Positions 56,801 to 64,000 of a stretch of DNA of 64,000 nucleotides are shown here, piece by piece. The notes under the pieces were generated by a model. The model did not search any database. It had not been told where the DNA came from and saw only the letters and a program-made list of their open reading frames with translations. The stretch lies in NCBI GenBank assembly GCA_964473645.1, contig CAYYPW010000013.1, positions 1 through 64,000 on the forward strand, read 5' to 3'. The position numbers were made by a program, and so were the translations under genes. The DNA is from HdN1 sp964473645. GTDB taxonomy: Bacteria; Pseudomonadota; Gammaproteobacteria; Pseudomonadales; Ketobacteraceae. How positions within the stretch are numbered: position 1 is the first letter of the stretch; each line of letters opens with the position of its first letter.

Positions 56801-57454
56801 TTTATTCCGGTAGCGGAGCAAGGGGAAAGTATTCATCAGCTGACGCATTCTGTGCTAGATATGGCACTCGCCCAGCAACGGGAATGGAAGCAAATGGGCT
56901 ATCGCTTTTCGGTCGCCGTGAATTTGTCGGCACGCAGTCTGATCGATGATCGCGCCATCGCCATGATACATGAACTGTTGGAAAAATATGGCACGCAAGC
57001 CGGCGAACTTGAACTCGAAATCACCGAAACCGCCTTGATGCATGACCCGGATTTCGCCGCACAACTTCTGCATCGCATTGCCGATCTCGGTGTAAAACTT
57101 TCGATCGATGATTTTGGCACTGGCTACTCATCGCTGGGGTATCTTCGCCACTTACCCATCTCGTCATTGAAAATAGATCGTTTGTTCGTGAAAGAAATGC
57201 TGCAAAACGAACAGGATGCCATTATCGTCCGCTCCACCATTGGCCTGGCTCATAACCTCAGCATGCAAGTGATTGCAGAAGGCGTAGAAGATGCGCACAC
57301 CTGCCATGCGCTGGAGGAAATGGGTTGCGATGTGGCGCAAGGCTTTTATCTCAGCGAACCCCGCACCTGGGCTGACATCGAGCGCTGGCTGCAAGATACC
57401 TATCTCGATGCCCAACGCCTGGATGTTGTGCGTCGGGCCGCGCCCTTGCATTAA
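53819..57454 (+). CDS. Membrane-bound PAS-PAS-GAF-GGDEF-EAL protein
   Basis: 1211 residues. About eight to nine N-terminal membrane segments (residues 1-310), a coiled coil, two PAS domains (about 345-465 and 470-585), a GAF domain (about 610-770), a GGDEF domain with intact GGDEF at 850-854 and an EAL domain with EAL at 977-979 and DDFGTGYSS later. Both catalytic signatures are intact, so it may make or degrade cyclic di-GMP depending on input. No RxxD inhibitory site precedes GGDEF (ASAA instead). It is separated by 23 bp from the convergent metzincin gene. Confidence 0.93.
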   Translation: MITTRQVLLVGLVAGVAAGFIGARTATDTAWIVFFDNLHWSASTLAAALVVWDAIDHAPTNLGQPLRYMAMGFTSYAVAQWVWNAQVWLHWQSFPSPSDVLYLLLGPFMTAGLWHWGRNQLDTSGRRLVLLDTAILLMAVLTASLALYLPKLETTSALQLTTLMAYPLLLMAPACLGMVLMLSLRIRPGAANLALLLGTAAYAVIWTAWNLRYVMQGDQAGSWLNLSFSITVLVMGIAASRLRLVPVRSERVERLYSRIQNTIPLLMVALAATGVVLVQADDSINRTAYQVAVIGAIFTIMLSMARQSDVLNEHSRLLTTERLLRERDAEVRENQAQLKVLTLQQQTLLESAGDGILVWKDGVFSDCNSTTLRLFDCTREDIIGHTPWEFSPEFQPDGQTSEHKALQKITAALAGQPQFFEWQHKRRNGTFFDAEVTLNRLDSDDTRFIAIVRDITERKTTERQILDQKDLLQATLTAAPGIFLVFDQEGHIKSWNRLFETLLEYSPQEIYQMRVLNIFSSEDQPVAAAGIERMLTQGEIENLEARMVSRSGKLIPVLATGSRAMLGGTPHIVAFAMDLSIRKLMEKELQDFQLELIHRNNSLRLINLLSSRLNGLIDIEAIAAETADILQMLGRTASTLVYLTHTEKPLLTLTAATGLNENEILRYQHMPVRNSLTGFVMQSGNVLRFDDLHNDAAEYPLLQELLLQHPFAAACFIPLRFNDRAIGTIIMFFEQFELLDQMHNDTLEAIGRTVSLAIANARHLTDLEHQAHHDSLTNLPNRKVLHDSFEAMLRSSPPNARLALMLLDLNRFKEVNDTLGHHTGDILLVHTSQRLSHLASASAALVCRLGGDEFAVLLQGVTDTLQAVDFAERIATALRKPFIIDGKNLQVGASVGVALYPEHGKDSHALLRAADVAMYRAKQRVTDVVVYDRQTDTHSPERLSIISDLGAAIAGHQLVLHYQPKLALDNKTVTGFEALVRWQHPELGFLYPNSFIPVAEQGESIHQLTHSVLDMALAQQREWKQMGYRFSVAVNLSARSLIDDRAIAMIHELLEKYGTQAGELELEITETALMHDPDFAAQLLHRIADLGVKLSIDDFGTGYSSLGYLRHLPISSLKIDRLFVKEMLQNEQDAIIVRSTIGLAHNLSMQVIAEGVEDAHTCHALEEMGCDVAQGFYLSEPRTWADIERWLQDTYLDAQRLDVVRRAAPLH

Positions 57455-57477
57455 TCCAGCGCGACAAACCGAGATCG

Positions 57478-58902
57478 CTAAGCTCGTCTGCTGCTTGCCA
57501 GTTTGGCAAGTTTGTCATGCTCTGCTTTGATTGACTTGTAACTGGCTTCAGCCGTTTTCAACCAGGCCACGGTTGCATCATATTTTTTCTTTTCTTCGAT
57601 CGCTTGCGTGGTTGCGCTTGCAAGTGCCGCAGTCGCGCTATTTAATTCACTGATCACGCCTGCCAATTGCGTTGACAGTGTATTCACGTCTGCCTGCAAT
57701 ACATTTATTTTGTTCACCTGCTTATCGTAATTGCTGCGTGCCGTGGTGAGATCCTTGAGTGCCTGTTTGCGAGCCGCTTCGGTTTTAGCCGCATTGTATT
57801 TGGCTTGCGCAAGCGTGATTTTGGTTTGCAACCCTGGCAGCAGGGCGTTTTCTTTGCTGAGCGCGTTGAGTTTTGCTTGGTAAGTCGTAAGTGATTTTCC
57901 GCTGTTTTTCTTGATTGTATCAACGGCCATTTTGGCTCGCGTCAATGCAGCCGCGGCCTGACTATTGACGATCTGCTGTGCATCGCGCGCTGCAATAGCC
58001 TCGTTTCGCGCCTGCTCGGCCAGCGTCAATCGCTCCGCCAACAATTGCAACTCAGAGCGCAGGCTGGCCGTGTCTCCGCCATAGAAATTGGCAATTTGTG
58101 GCCCGGTTAAATTCACCGCGAAGGCGGCATCTGCACCGTCTGCACGATTGCGATCCACACCACAGGGCAGGCCTCGGCACGTGATCAACGGGTTCGATAA
58201 TTTATATACCGTGCCCGTCCAGTAATCGAGTTTGAACGACGAGGTGTAGGCCATGACATCAGTAAATTTACCGGCGACGCCATACCCCAACGCGTAGGGA
58301 TAAACACCGCCTTTTTTATCCTGCACACGGGAATGATTAAGCCCCATGTTGTGACCCAGCTCATGCACCGTCGTATGATCCGGGCAGCCATCGATGCCGA
58401 CATGGGCATACATATATTGCTTGGCATTACTGTTGGAAAGATTGCCATTGCTGCCCGTATTTACCCAGGCCAGCCCACAACTGCCATGGCTGGATTGATA
58501 GACGCGATAGAGCAGCACCATGTCGGCGTTATATTGTGTGCGTAGGCTTTCAACATTGGAAAAAACAGAACGCCCATAGGTCACATCATCAAGTGCGATA
58601 TTGGCGCTGCCACCGTCAGTGTAATTGACCTTGACCGCACCCACGACACGCACGCTCAGATCGACATCACTGTCGGCATACACCTGATTGGAGACATTGA
58701 AAAGATGATGGAAGCGAGTGAGGGGATCGCCGGAATATTTGGCCTCAACGCCTGGCGTGTAAAGCACCAGCACATCAATGGTGGCAGCACTTGCCGCTAA
58801 CGGCGCAGCGGCCGATAAGGTCAGCAACCCAATCGCCATTCCATCAAACACCACCGAACCAAACGAAAGTGCACGCGGACGGCGCAACGAAAAAAATGAC
58901 AT
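57478..58902 (-). CDS. Secreted metzincin (reprolysin-like) protease with coiled-coil tail
   Basis: 474 residues with a signal peptide (ending ASAA). The catalytic domain (about 40-280) has the zinc motif HELGHNMGLNH (HExxHxxGxxH) and a Met-turn in DVMAYTS, so it is a metzincin of the M12-like group. Residues about 285-470 are heptad-patterned, rich in Ala, Lys, Gln, Leu, and predict a long coiled coil. No propeptide with a cysteine switch is seen between signal and catalytic domain. A gene upstream on the same strand encodes a propeptide-like protein. Confidence 0.85.
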   Translation of the reverse strand: MSFFSLRRPRALSFGSVVFDGMAIGLLTLSAAAPLAASAATIDVLVLYTPGVEAKYSGDPLTRFHHLFNVSNQVYADSDVDLSVRVVGAVKVNYTDGGSANIALDDVTYGRSVFSNVESLRTQYNADMVLLYRVYQSSHGSCGLAWVNTGSNGNLSNSNAKQYMYAHVGIDGCPDHTTVHELGHNMGLNHSRVQDKKGGVYPYALGYGVAGKFTDVMAYTSSFKLDYWTGTVYKLSNPLITCRGLPCGVDRNRADGADAAFAVNLTGPQIANFYGGDTASLRSELQLLAERLTLAEQARNEAIAARDAQQIVNSQAAAALTRAKMAVDTIKKNSGKSLTTYQAKLNALSKENALLPGLQTKITLAQAKYNAAKTEAARKQALKDLTTARSNYDKQVNKINVLQADVNTLSTQLAGVISELNSATAALASATTQAIEEKKKYDATVAWLKTAEASYKSIKAEHDKLAKLASSRRA

Positions 58903-59099
58903 GCCAATACCTCTGTCGAGTCTTTACTGAAAACCCTCCCTGATTGACAAGCCGACATTGCTTTAAATACAACATCACTTGTGCGCATCCCTTAAAGTCC
59001 TCATTCGACAACGCGTTACATTGCCGCCACCGCATTGGCCGCTAATACTCGTCGTTAGAACCGCCTGTTTGAGAGCACAGTCTGTAACATCAATGAGCA

Positions 59100-59798
59100 T
59101 TAGTTGTAATGGAATGGTTCACCCTCTGCCGATACACCGTCTGGGACAGCAATCGCATCCTCGCCCCGATCGACAATATTGCGGTACAAATAGCCCACAC
59201 CGCCCACGGATTCCATGGTGTAACTGCCTTCCCATGAGGTAATCGTAGCAAACGCCGAATTTTTGCCCACTGTAAAAATTACCGGGAAGTCATCCTCCTC
59301 GCCTTCGACATAGCCACGCCAACTGTAGTCGCCATTGGGCAGTCGACTGGCTTCTTCAACGGTCACCGCCAGAGACCGCCCCTCCAGCAAAGGGATGGAG
59401 AGGCGATCGCCGGGATTTTTCTCAAGCAGATCAGCCTCAGGCAAGCGTATGACTTCGGCGTGGGTAATCTGAGGGTTCAGCTCCAGAGGGGGCACCTCAC
59501 TGCCATCGGATACCGCAGACCAGACCTGTTTACGCTCAGGCAAGTCGGGCTCACTGTAGGCATAGTGTGCGGCCTTAAGGGCCTGGTCGGCTTGACGCAT
59601 CGCCTGCTCGGCATCTGCAATGCGGAGGATATCGGCATCGCTCACGGGGCGTTGCAAGGGTGCAGACAGCGCAGGCTCTACTGCCAACGGTGCGTGCAGT
59701 TGGGGCGCAGGGGTGGGCTGAGACATCATCAGCGTCGCCGCGAGAGGGACGAAAACGACCACACCGGCGAACATTGCCCATCGAGGATCAAACCACAC
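59100..59798 (-). CDS. Membrane-anchored propeptide-like protein
   Basis: 232 residues from a GTG at 59798 with AGGGGG upstream. One N-terminal membrane segment (about 7-25), a proline-rich linker, a short helical segment (about 55-80) and a beta-rich C-terminal domain (about 120-230) with PGDRLSIPLLEGRS, LPNGDYSWRGYVEG and GVGYLYRN. The last part recalls the prodomains that precede M12-type metalloprotease domains in other proteobacteria (from memory, not searched). It is encoded 197 bp before the metzincin, which lacks its own propeptide, so it may act as a separate inhibitor or folding helper. Confidence 0.55.
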   Translation of the reverse strand: MWFDPRWAMFAGVVVFVPLAATLMMSQPTPAPQLHAPLAVEPALSAPLQRPVSDADILRIADAEQAMRQADQALKAAHYAYSEPDLPERKQVWSAVSDGSEVPPLELNPQITHAEVIRLPEADLLEKNPGDRLSIPLLEGRSLAVTVEEASRLPNGDYSWRGYVEGEEDDFPVIFTVGKNSAFATITSWEGSYTMESVGGVGYLYRNIVDRGEDAIAVPDGVSAEGEPFHYN

Positions 59799-59847
59799 GA
59801 CTACCCCCTGCTAGCAGGACCGTCCAGCTAGCAAATCCGACACAAGC

Positions 59848-59864
59848 TGATCACTATTTGATCA
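59848..59864. promoter_or_regulatory. TGATCA-N5-TGATCA motif, copy 2
   Basis: TGATCACTATTTGATCA, 16 of 17 identical to the motif at 47673 with the same 11-bp spacing, 50 bp upstream of the propeptide-like gene. Its right half extends to the palindrome ATTTGATCAAAT. Confidence 0.5.
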
Positions 59865-59938
59865 AATGTAGAAGAAGGGGTGTAAAACAACAAGTCGGCA
59901 CTGCGGCCAAGGGCACGCAGTGCGATTTTGGAGGGAGG

Positions 59939-61684
59939 TTACATTTCCCAGCGCCAGCCGGCACGGATCTGCCACTGGCTGACATCGTCGTAGCCCAGCA
60001 GCGACTTCACATCGACGTAGCCACTGTTGCCACCGCTCATCTGCAATGACGAGCCGATGCCCAGTACGTAGTAGGACGAATCCAGCTCCCGGGTCGATAA
60101 GGCGAAATCGTCATTATTGGCGGTGCCTCCCAAAAAGCGTCCGTTGACCACCAGGGCTTCGTCATCCAGTTCATTGCGCAAATCGAGGCTCACATGCGGC
60201 AATACCACGCCGTAGCTGGTGCTGATCGCGTAACTGGTGTCGACGCCAACGCTGACGGTGCTGTGATCACGTGATTGGTCATCCATTTCGAGCAGAAAGC
60301 CTGCGCCTGTGCCGGTAGCGGTGGTAGTTTCGCGGTAGGCATCCGTTTCGATGCTCATCTCGCTCCACTGCAGATTGGGCGTTATGGTCAGTGCATTAAA
60401 GGTCAACGCATAACCGCCGCTGAGCGTGATGGCAGTCTGATCGCCGTAATATTCCGAGGTGGCGGTGACATCAAACGCGACACCACAGGTGAGTACATCG
60501 CAATTCATGCGACGATCCTGCTCATAACGGTCACTGCCCAGGGCGAAGGTGCCTTCGACGTACCAGGCATCGCGATAATAAGTGGTATAGCCGATCAGGG
60601 TGTAGCCGTTGCTGTCGAGGCTTCCGCGATCACCTGAAAAATCGGTGCTGGTAAAGCCAAGGCTGTAGGCCACACCCGCAATCCAGACATCGCTGATGCG
60701 ATAGTCAATACCCAGTGTGATGTTCTGGCCGTCGTAGTCGGTTTCACCCTCAACACCACCGTTATCTTCATCCTGACTACCGCTCAACACGGCACCGTCG
60801 AGAAACACGCCCAGGCGACTGTCGGCAAAGCTCACGACCGGTGGCGCATCTACTGCAACCGGATCGTTGCTGGCCAGCAGGTTATCAGCGCTGATCCAGT
60901 GCAAACCGTCGAAAAATTGCAAGCCTGCCACATCCAGACCACGCTGGTTCTGGCGTAAGCGAGACAAGCGCGCGGCGACACCATCTAATTGTTGGGTAAT
61001 CATTTGGGCAGTGGTATCAATGGCAACGTCGACGTTTTGGGGGGTGATTTCCTCCACCAATGCAGCAGCTTGTGCATTCTGGCCGTTACTGAGCAGCGTC
61101 AACAACGCATCGCAATCGCGTTGAAAGGCCGTCGCCTGATCATCGACATACCCCGCCCGCAGCGCGCAACCCGCCAGCAGATTAGCCCCCACAGAGGCGG
61201 CGTTACGCGTAAGGCCGATGCTGCTCAACCGCTCGCGCACTGCCGCCTCATCAGAATCGAGTACGCATTCGCCACTGCCGTCACCCGCAGTGCAGTTTAA
61301 CGAGAAAAAATCAGGATCAAGATCGGGCAACTGACAATCGGCACCGTTGCTGGTGTCGGTACACTGTAGCGTGAGTGGCTCAATGTCTGGGCTGGATGCT
61401 GGCAAGGTGCAAGTAAAGCTGGTCGAGGTCTGATCTTGCCCAAAATCGCGGACACAAACGCCTTGGCTGACCTGCTGATTTTCGATCGAATCGAGCACAT
61501 CCTTGATAATGTTGATAAATCCTTCAGAGGTATTACCCGACAAGGTACATTGCGGATCTGCCCCTCCAATCCCGGTACAGGCGATGGTAGACGTTGCTGC
61601 TTGTGTCTGGGAACTTACAAGAGAAAACCCTGCCAACAGAGGCAGGCAGAGGGCAAAGCGAATCAATAATGTAGTGCGGCTCAT
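59939..61684 (-). CDS. Autotransporter-like protein with cysteine-rich passenger
   Basis: 581 residues. A signal peptide ends near QTQAA. The N-terminal 160 residues of the mature protein contain ten cysteines (C36, C46, C77, C92, C108, C117, C131, C140, C173, C191), several in C-T-x(7-8)-C-x-L pairs. A helical linker (about 195-255) leads into a C-terminal autotransporter-type beta-barrel (about 285-581) ending in WRWEM, with alternating aromatic strands. The passenger is short and matches no known adhesin or enzyme. It lies 28 bp after the small beta-barrel gene on the same strand. Confidence 0.8.
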   Translation of the reverse strand: MSRTTLLIRFALCLPLLAGFSLVSSQTQAATSTIACTGIGGADPQCTLSGNTSEGFINIIKDVLDSIENQQVSQGVCVRDFGQDQTSTSFTCTLPASSPDIEPLTLQCTDTSNGADCQLPDLDPDFFSLNCTAGDGSGECVLDSDEAAVRERLSSIGLTRNAASVGANLLAGCALRAGYVDDQATAFQRDCDALLTLLSNGQNAQAAALVEEITPQNVDVAIDTTAQMITQQLDGVAARLSRLRQNQRGLDVAGLQFFDGLHWISADNLLASNDPVAVDAPPVVSFADSRLGVFLDGAVLSGSQDEDNGGVEGETDYDGQNITLGIDYRISDVWIAGVAYSLGFTSTDFSGDRGSLDSNGYTLIGYTTYYRDAWYVEGTFALGSDRYEQDRRMNCDVLTCGVAFDVTATSEYYGDQTAITLSGGYALTFNALTITPNLQWSEMSIETDAYRETTTATGTGAGFLLEMDDQSRDHSTVSVGVDTSYAISTSYGVVLPHVSLDLRNELDDEALVVNGRFLGGTANNDDFALSTRELDSSYYVLGIGSSLQMSGGNSGYVDVKSLLGYDDVSQWQIRAGWRWEM

Positions 61685-61712
61685 GATATGGCTTCCTTAG
61701 AGTGGGTTCGCA

Positions 61713-62432
61713 TCAGAACGCGTAACTCACGCCCAAATTGATAACGGGATAAAAGCTGATGCTATCGAGATCTTCTTCAGCCTTTACACGCTCCTTTTCA
61801 AGATCCTGCTGGAATTCGGCGTTGGCCGCTACATCGAGCGTTATACCAACTTCTCCGGTGTCGGGATCGATTTGGCTGGCCGTACCACTGGCATCAAGGC
61901 TCAGCGTTGGCTCGCCAATCAACAGCACGCCAATATCCGCTGCAAATGACAAGCCGGTTTCTCCGACGGAGGCCCCCCAACCAAAGCCAAGATAAGGCGC
62001 TACGCTATTAAAATCGAGCGATCCATCAAGACTCAATGCACCCACATATTTGTTATCGCCTACATCGTATTCGTCTTGCGAATCGGCCTCCATGTCAACA
62101 CCGAAATCCGATGCCGCCAAACCGCCCGAAAGCCGGAACCCACCATTGAACGGATGCCAATCGAGCAGCACCCCAAGCAGGACGTTATCAAACTCGATGG
62201 TATAGTCGATATCATCGCTCTCCTGATCGGTATCGAGCTTCATGTAGGAAAAATGCAAACGGGTTTGCAGTTTTGACGCCACCGGCACTGTCCAATCGGC
62301 AGTGAGGCCGCCCGTGCCCAACGTAACCGCGACGTTATCCGCCATCGCGGGCGTGGCCAGCAGCGCGCCTGTCGCAAGCAGCGCGTTGGCGGCCAGAATC
62401 CCTTTCAGAATGCGTGGAAATGCATTTCGCAT
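61713..62432 (-). CDS. Small outer-membrane beta-barrel protein
   Basis: 239 residues from the ATG at 62432 (MRNAFPRILKG, GGGGA upstream); a longer frame has no signal peptide. A signal peptide ends in ATPAMA. The mature chain consists of amphipathic beta strands and ends with an aromatic YPVINLGVSYAF, the expected outer-membrane insertion signal. No specific family is certain. It shares an operon position with the autotransporter-like gene. Confidence 0.78.
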   Translation of the reverse strand: MRNAFPRILKGILAANALLATGALLATPAMADNVAVTLGTGGLTADWTVPVASKLQTRLHFSYMKLDTDQESDDIDYTIEFDNVLLGVLLDWHPFNGGFRLSGGLAASDFGVDMEADSQDEYDVGDNKYVGALSLDGSLDFNSVAPYLGFGWGASVGETGLSFAADIGVLLIGEPTLSLDASGTASQIDPDTGEVGITLDVAANAEFQQDLEKERVKAEEDLDSISFYPVINLGVSYAF

Positions 62433-62646
62433 GATCGTGTCCCCATATAAAAAATAGTCAGCCCCTCCTCTCCCTCGCGGCCCGGACAGGACCGGCAACC
62501 AGCGCCCCACCACTCTGCAAACATCTGGGGGATAATGCGTTTTAGCACATAAACAAGCATTATTCCAAAGTTCACCCCATCGCCACATCATCATCGGAGG
62601 TGTGATAGGCTAACGGCCAGACCCGCCGCCTGCATTGAGGAGTCCC

Positions 62647-64000
62647 ATGCAGAAAAAATATCCTCTGGAACCGTTGTTTGGTCGAATCCTCTCGCCCTTT
62701 GAAGCGTTTCTAAGTCGCACTACCGCCGGTGGCATCGTGTTGATGGGCACCACCCTGCTGACCCTTCTCATTGCCAACGTGTTCGACAGCGCGGCCATCC
62801 ATCATTTTTGGGAACAAAAGTTCAGCGTGTCACTCGGGGACATGTCATTAAGCATGACCCTGCACCATTGGGTAAATGATGGCCTGATGGCCTTTTTCTT
62901 TCTGCTCGTGGGCCTTGAACTCAAGCGTGAAATTCTGGTGGGCGAACTTTCTTCGGTGAGGGATGCCATGCTGCCCGTTATTGCGGCCCTGGGCGGCATG
63001 CTGGTACCAGCGGCCATTTATGCCGGCCTGAATCACGATACCCCCACCGCCGCCGGCTGGGGTATTCCGATGGCGACGGATATTGCATTTGCCATTGGCA
63101 TCCTGGTGTTACTGGGTACTCGCATTCCCCGCAACCTGATTATTTTTCTCACGGCCCTGGCCATCGCCGACGACCTTGGCGCTGTGCTCGTCATCGCTTT
63201 GTTTTACACGCACGATCTCAACACACAGGCGCTGATCGCAGCTGGGGTGATCACGGGTATTTTGCTTTTGTTGAACCGGGGCGGAATTCGCTACCCCTTA
63301 CCTTATTGGGTGCTTGGCCTAGCGCTCTGGCTGGCGGTGCATGCGTCAGGCATACATGCGACGTTAGCGGGGATTATATTGGCATTCATGATTCCGGCGC
63401 GGCCCCGCTTTTCGTCTGCTCAGTTTGACCAGCGCATGGAGGAACTGCGCGATGCGCTACACGCCGAACCGCTCGGCCACACAGATACCGACGCATTCAA
63501 AAATCACCATCTCGCTGCCATCGCCGAAAGCACTGAACGTATGGCCCTTAAGGTACAAAGCCCGTTACAACGCATTGAACATGGCATGACACCGTGGGTC
63601 ACCTATCTGGTGATTCCCATTTTTGCTTTCTCCAATGCCGGTATCGATTTTTCGCAATTCGACTTTTTCGCAACCCTCAGCCAGCCCGTTACCATGGGAA
63701 TTCTGTTTGGCTTGGTGCTGGGCAAAGCCATTGGCATCACCTTATTCAGCTGGATGGCTGTAACGCTGAAACTAGGCCGCCTGCCGGCGGGCGTTACCTG
63801 GGCTCATATAATCGGAGCCGCCTGGCTAGGTGGCATTGGTTTTACCATGTCGCTTTTTATTGCCCAATTGGCGTTTAACGATGCGATGTTGGTCGTTCAA
63901 GCCAAACTGGGGGTTTTACTGGCATCAGCCATTGCCGCCACCGTGGGGCTTGCATGGTTGTTACTCGCCACCAGCAAGCATCACACCGAACCCAGCGAAA
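62647..64000 (+). CDS. nhaA: Na+/H+ antiporter NhaA (3' end beyond window)
   Basis: At least 451 residues, open to the right edge. GAGGAG lies four bases before the ATG. Family blocks: RTTAGGIVLM, FFFLLVGLELKREIL, ATDIAFAIG and LAIADDLGAVLVIALFYT with the ion-binding aspartates D175-D176. A C-terminal GGIGFTMSLFIAQLAF is also present. It exchanges sodium for protons across the inner membrane in pH and salt homeostasis. An insert of about 70 residues between membrane segments (about 255-330) is longer than in E. coli NhaA. Confidence 0.95.
   Translation, partial: MQKKYPLEPLFGRILSPFEAFLSRTTAGGIVLMGTTLLTLLIANVFDSAAIHHFWEQKFSVSLGDMSLSMTLHHWVNDGLMAFFFLLVGLELKREILVGELSSVRDAMLPVIAALGGMLVPAAIYAGLNHDTPTAAGWGIPMATDIAFAIGILVLLGTRIPRNLIIFLTALAIADDLGAVLVIALFYTHDLNTQALIAAGVITGILLLLNRGGIRYPLPYWVLGLALWLAVHASGIHATLAGIILAFMIPARPRFSSAQFDQRMEELRDALHAEPLGHTDTDAFKNHHLAAIAESTERMALKVQSPLQRIEHGMTPWVTYLVIPIFAFSNAGIDFSQFDFFATLSQPVTMGILFGLVLGKAIGITLFSWMAVTLKLGRLPAGVTWAHIIGAAWLGGIGFTMSLFIAQLAFNDAMLVVQAKLGVLLASAIAATVGLAWLLLATSKHHTEPSE

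Noticed and set aside
1..64000. CRISPR array, insertion sequence, integrase or prophage
   Set aside because: No regularly spaced direct repeats, transposase, integrase or phage structural gene was recognised in any part of the window.

Overview
The window is a chromosomal segment of a Gram-negative bacterium. An outer-membrane export apparatus, autotransporter-type and other beta-barrel proteins, lipoproteins, an Entner-Doudoroff operon, a Cti cis/trans fatty-acid isomerase and a CstA/YbdD pair together suggest a free-living gammaproteobacterium of moderately high G+C. The species cannot be named from the sequence alone. No tRNA, rRNA, CRISPR array, insertion sequence or prophage gene was recognised, so this looks like core plus slowly evolving accessory chromosome rather than a mobile island.

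Layout. (1) 1-8.1 kb, carbon metabolism: a leftward block encodes a Crp/Fnr-type regulator, Edd, Eda and GlgX (GlgX runs off the left edge), and a rightward CstA-YbdD pair follows, ended by two large hairpins. (2) 8.3-18.3 kb, small metabolic and signalling units: an overlapping acetoacetate-decarboxylase-like / ketopantoate-reductase-like pair; a 7TM-DISM diguanylate cyclase; a signalling triad of periplasmic binding protein, histidine kinase and convergent LuxR-type response regulator; and an AraC regulator. (3) 18.7-22.8 kb, nucleic-acid enzymes: an RhlE-like DEAD-box helicase and topoisomerase III. (4) 22.8-38.6 kb, one leftward exopolysaccharide operon of the Wzx/Wzy type with initiating transferase, two GT4 glycosyltransferases, polymerase, beta-helix protein, outer-membrane barrel, export protein, Wzc-like kinase, CpsB-like phosphatase, acyltransferase and flippase. 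A DUF2334 deacetylase gene lies upstream. (5) 39-53.7 kb, a neighbourhood rich in lipid-related enzymes: a phospholipase C-like/lectin protein, a lipoprotein, an animal-type heme peroxidase/fatty-acid dioxygenase, a MalT-like regulator without its ATPase domain, SlyD, a DinB-like protein, a PhoD-like phosphatase, a cupin, Cti and a dienoyl-CoA isomerase. (6) 53.8-64 kb, a large GGDEF-EAL protein, then a leftward envelope cluster (small beta-barrel protein, cysteine-rich autotransporter-like protein, membrane-anchored propeptide-like protein, secreted metzincin with a coiled-coil tail) and a divergent NhaA that runs off the right edge.

Regulatory and structural DNA adds several layers. Two hairpins at 7.97 and 18.39 kb share a 60-bp core (54 of 60 identical, with compensatory changes) and belong to one palindromic repeat family. 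A 17-bp motif, TGATCA-N5-TGATCA, sits upstream of a 58-residue gene (47.68 kb) and upstream of the propeptide-like gene (59.85 kb). A nearly identical 20-bp C-rich hairpin lies about 110 bp upstream of both the heme dioxygenase gene and the DinB-like gene.

The most promising leads are the shared motifs linking the 40-48 kb and 57-62 kb regions, the separately encoded propeptide-like partner of the metzincin, the cysteine-patterned autotransporter passenger, and the grouping of phospholipase-like, dioxygenase, isomerase and beta-oxidation-like genes. All functional links between these genes are inference from context.
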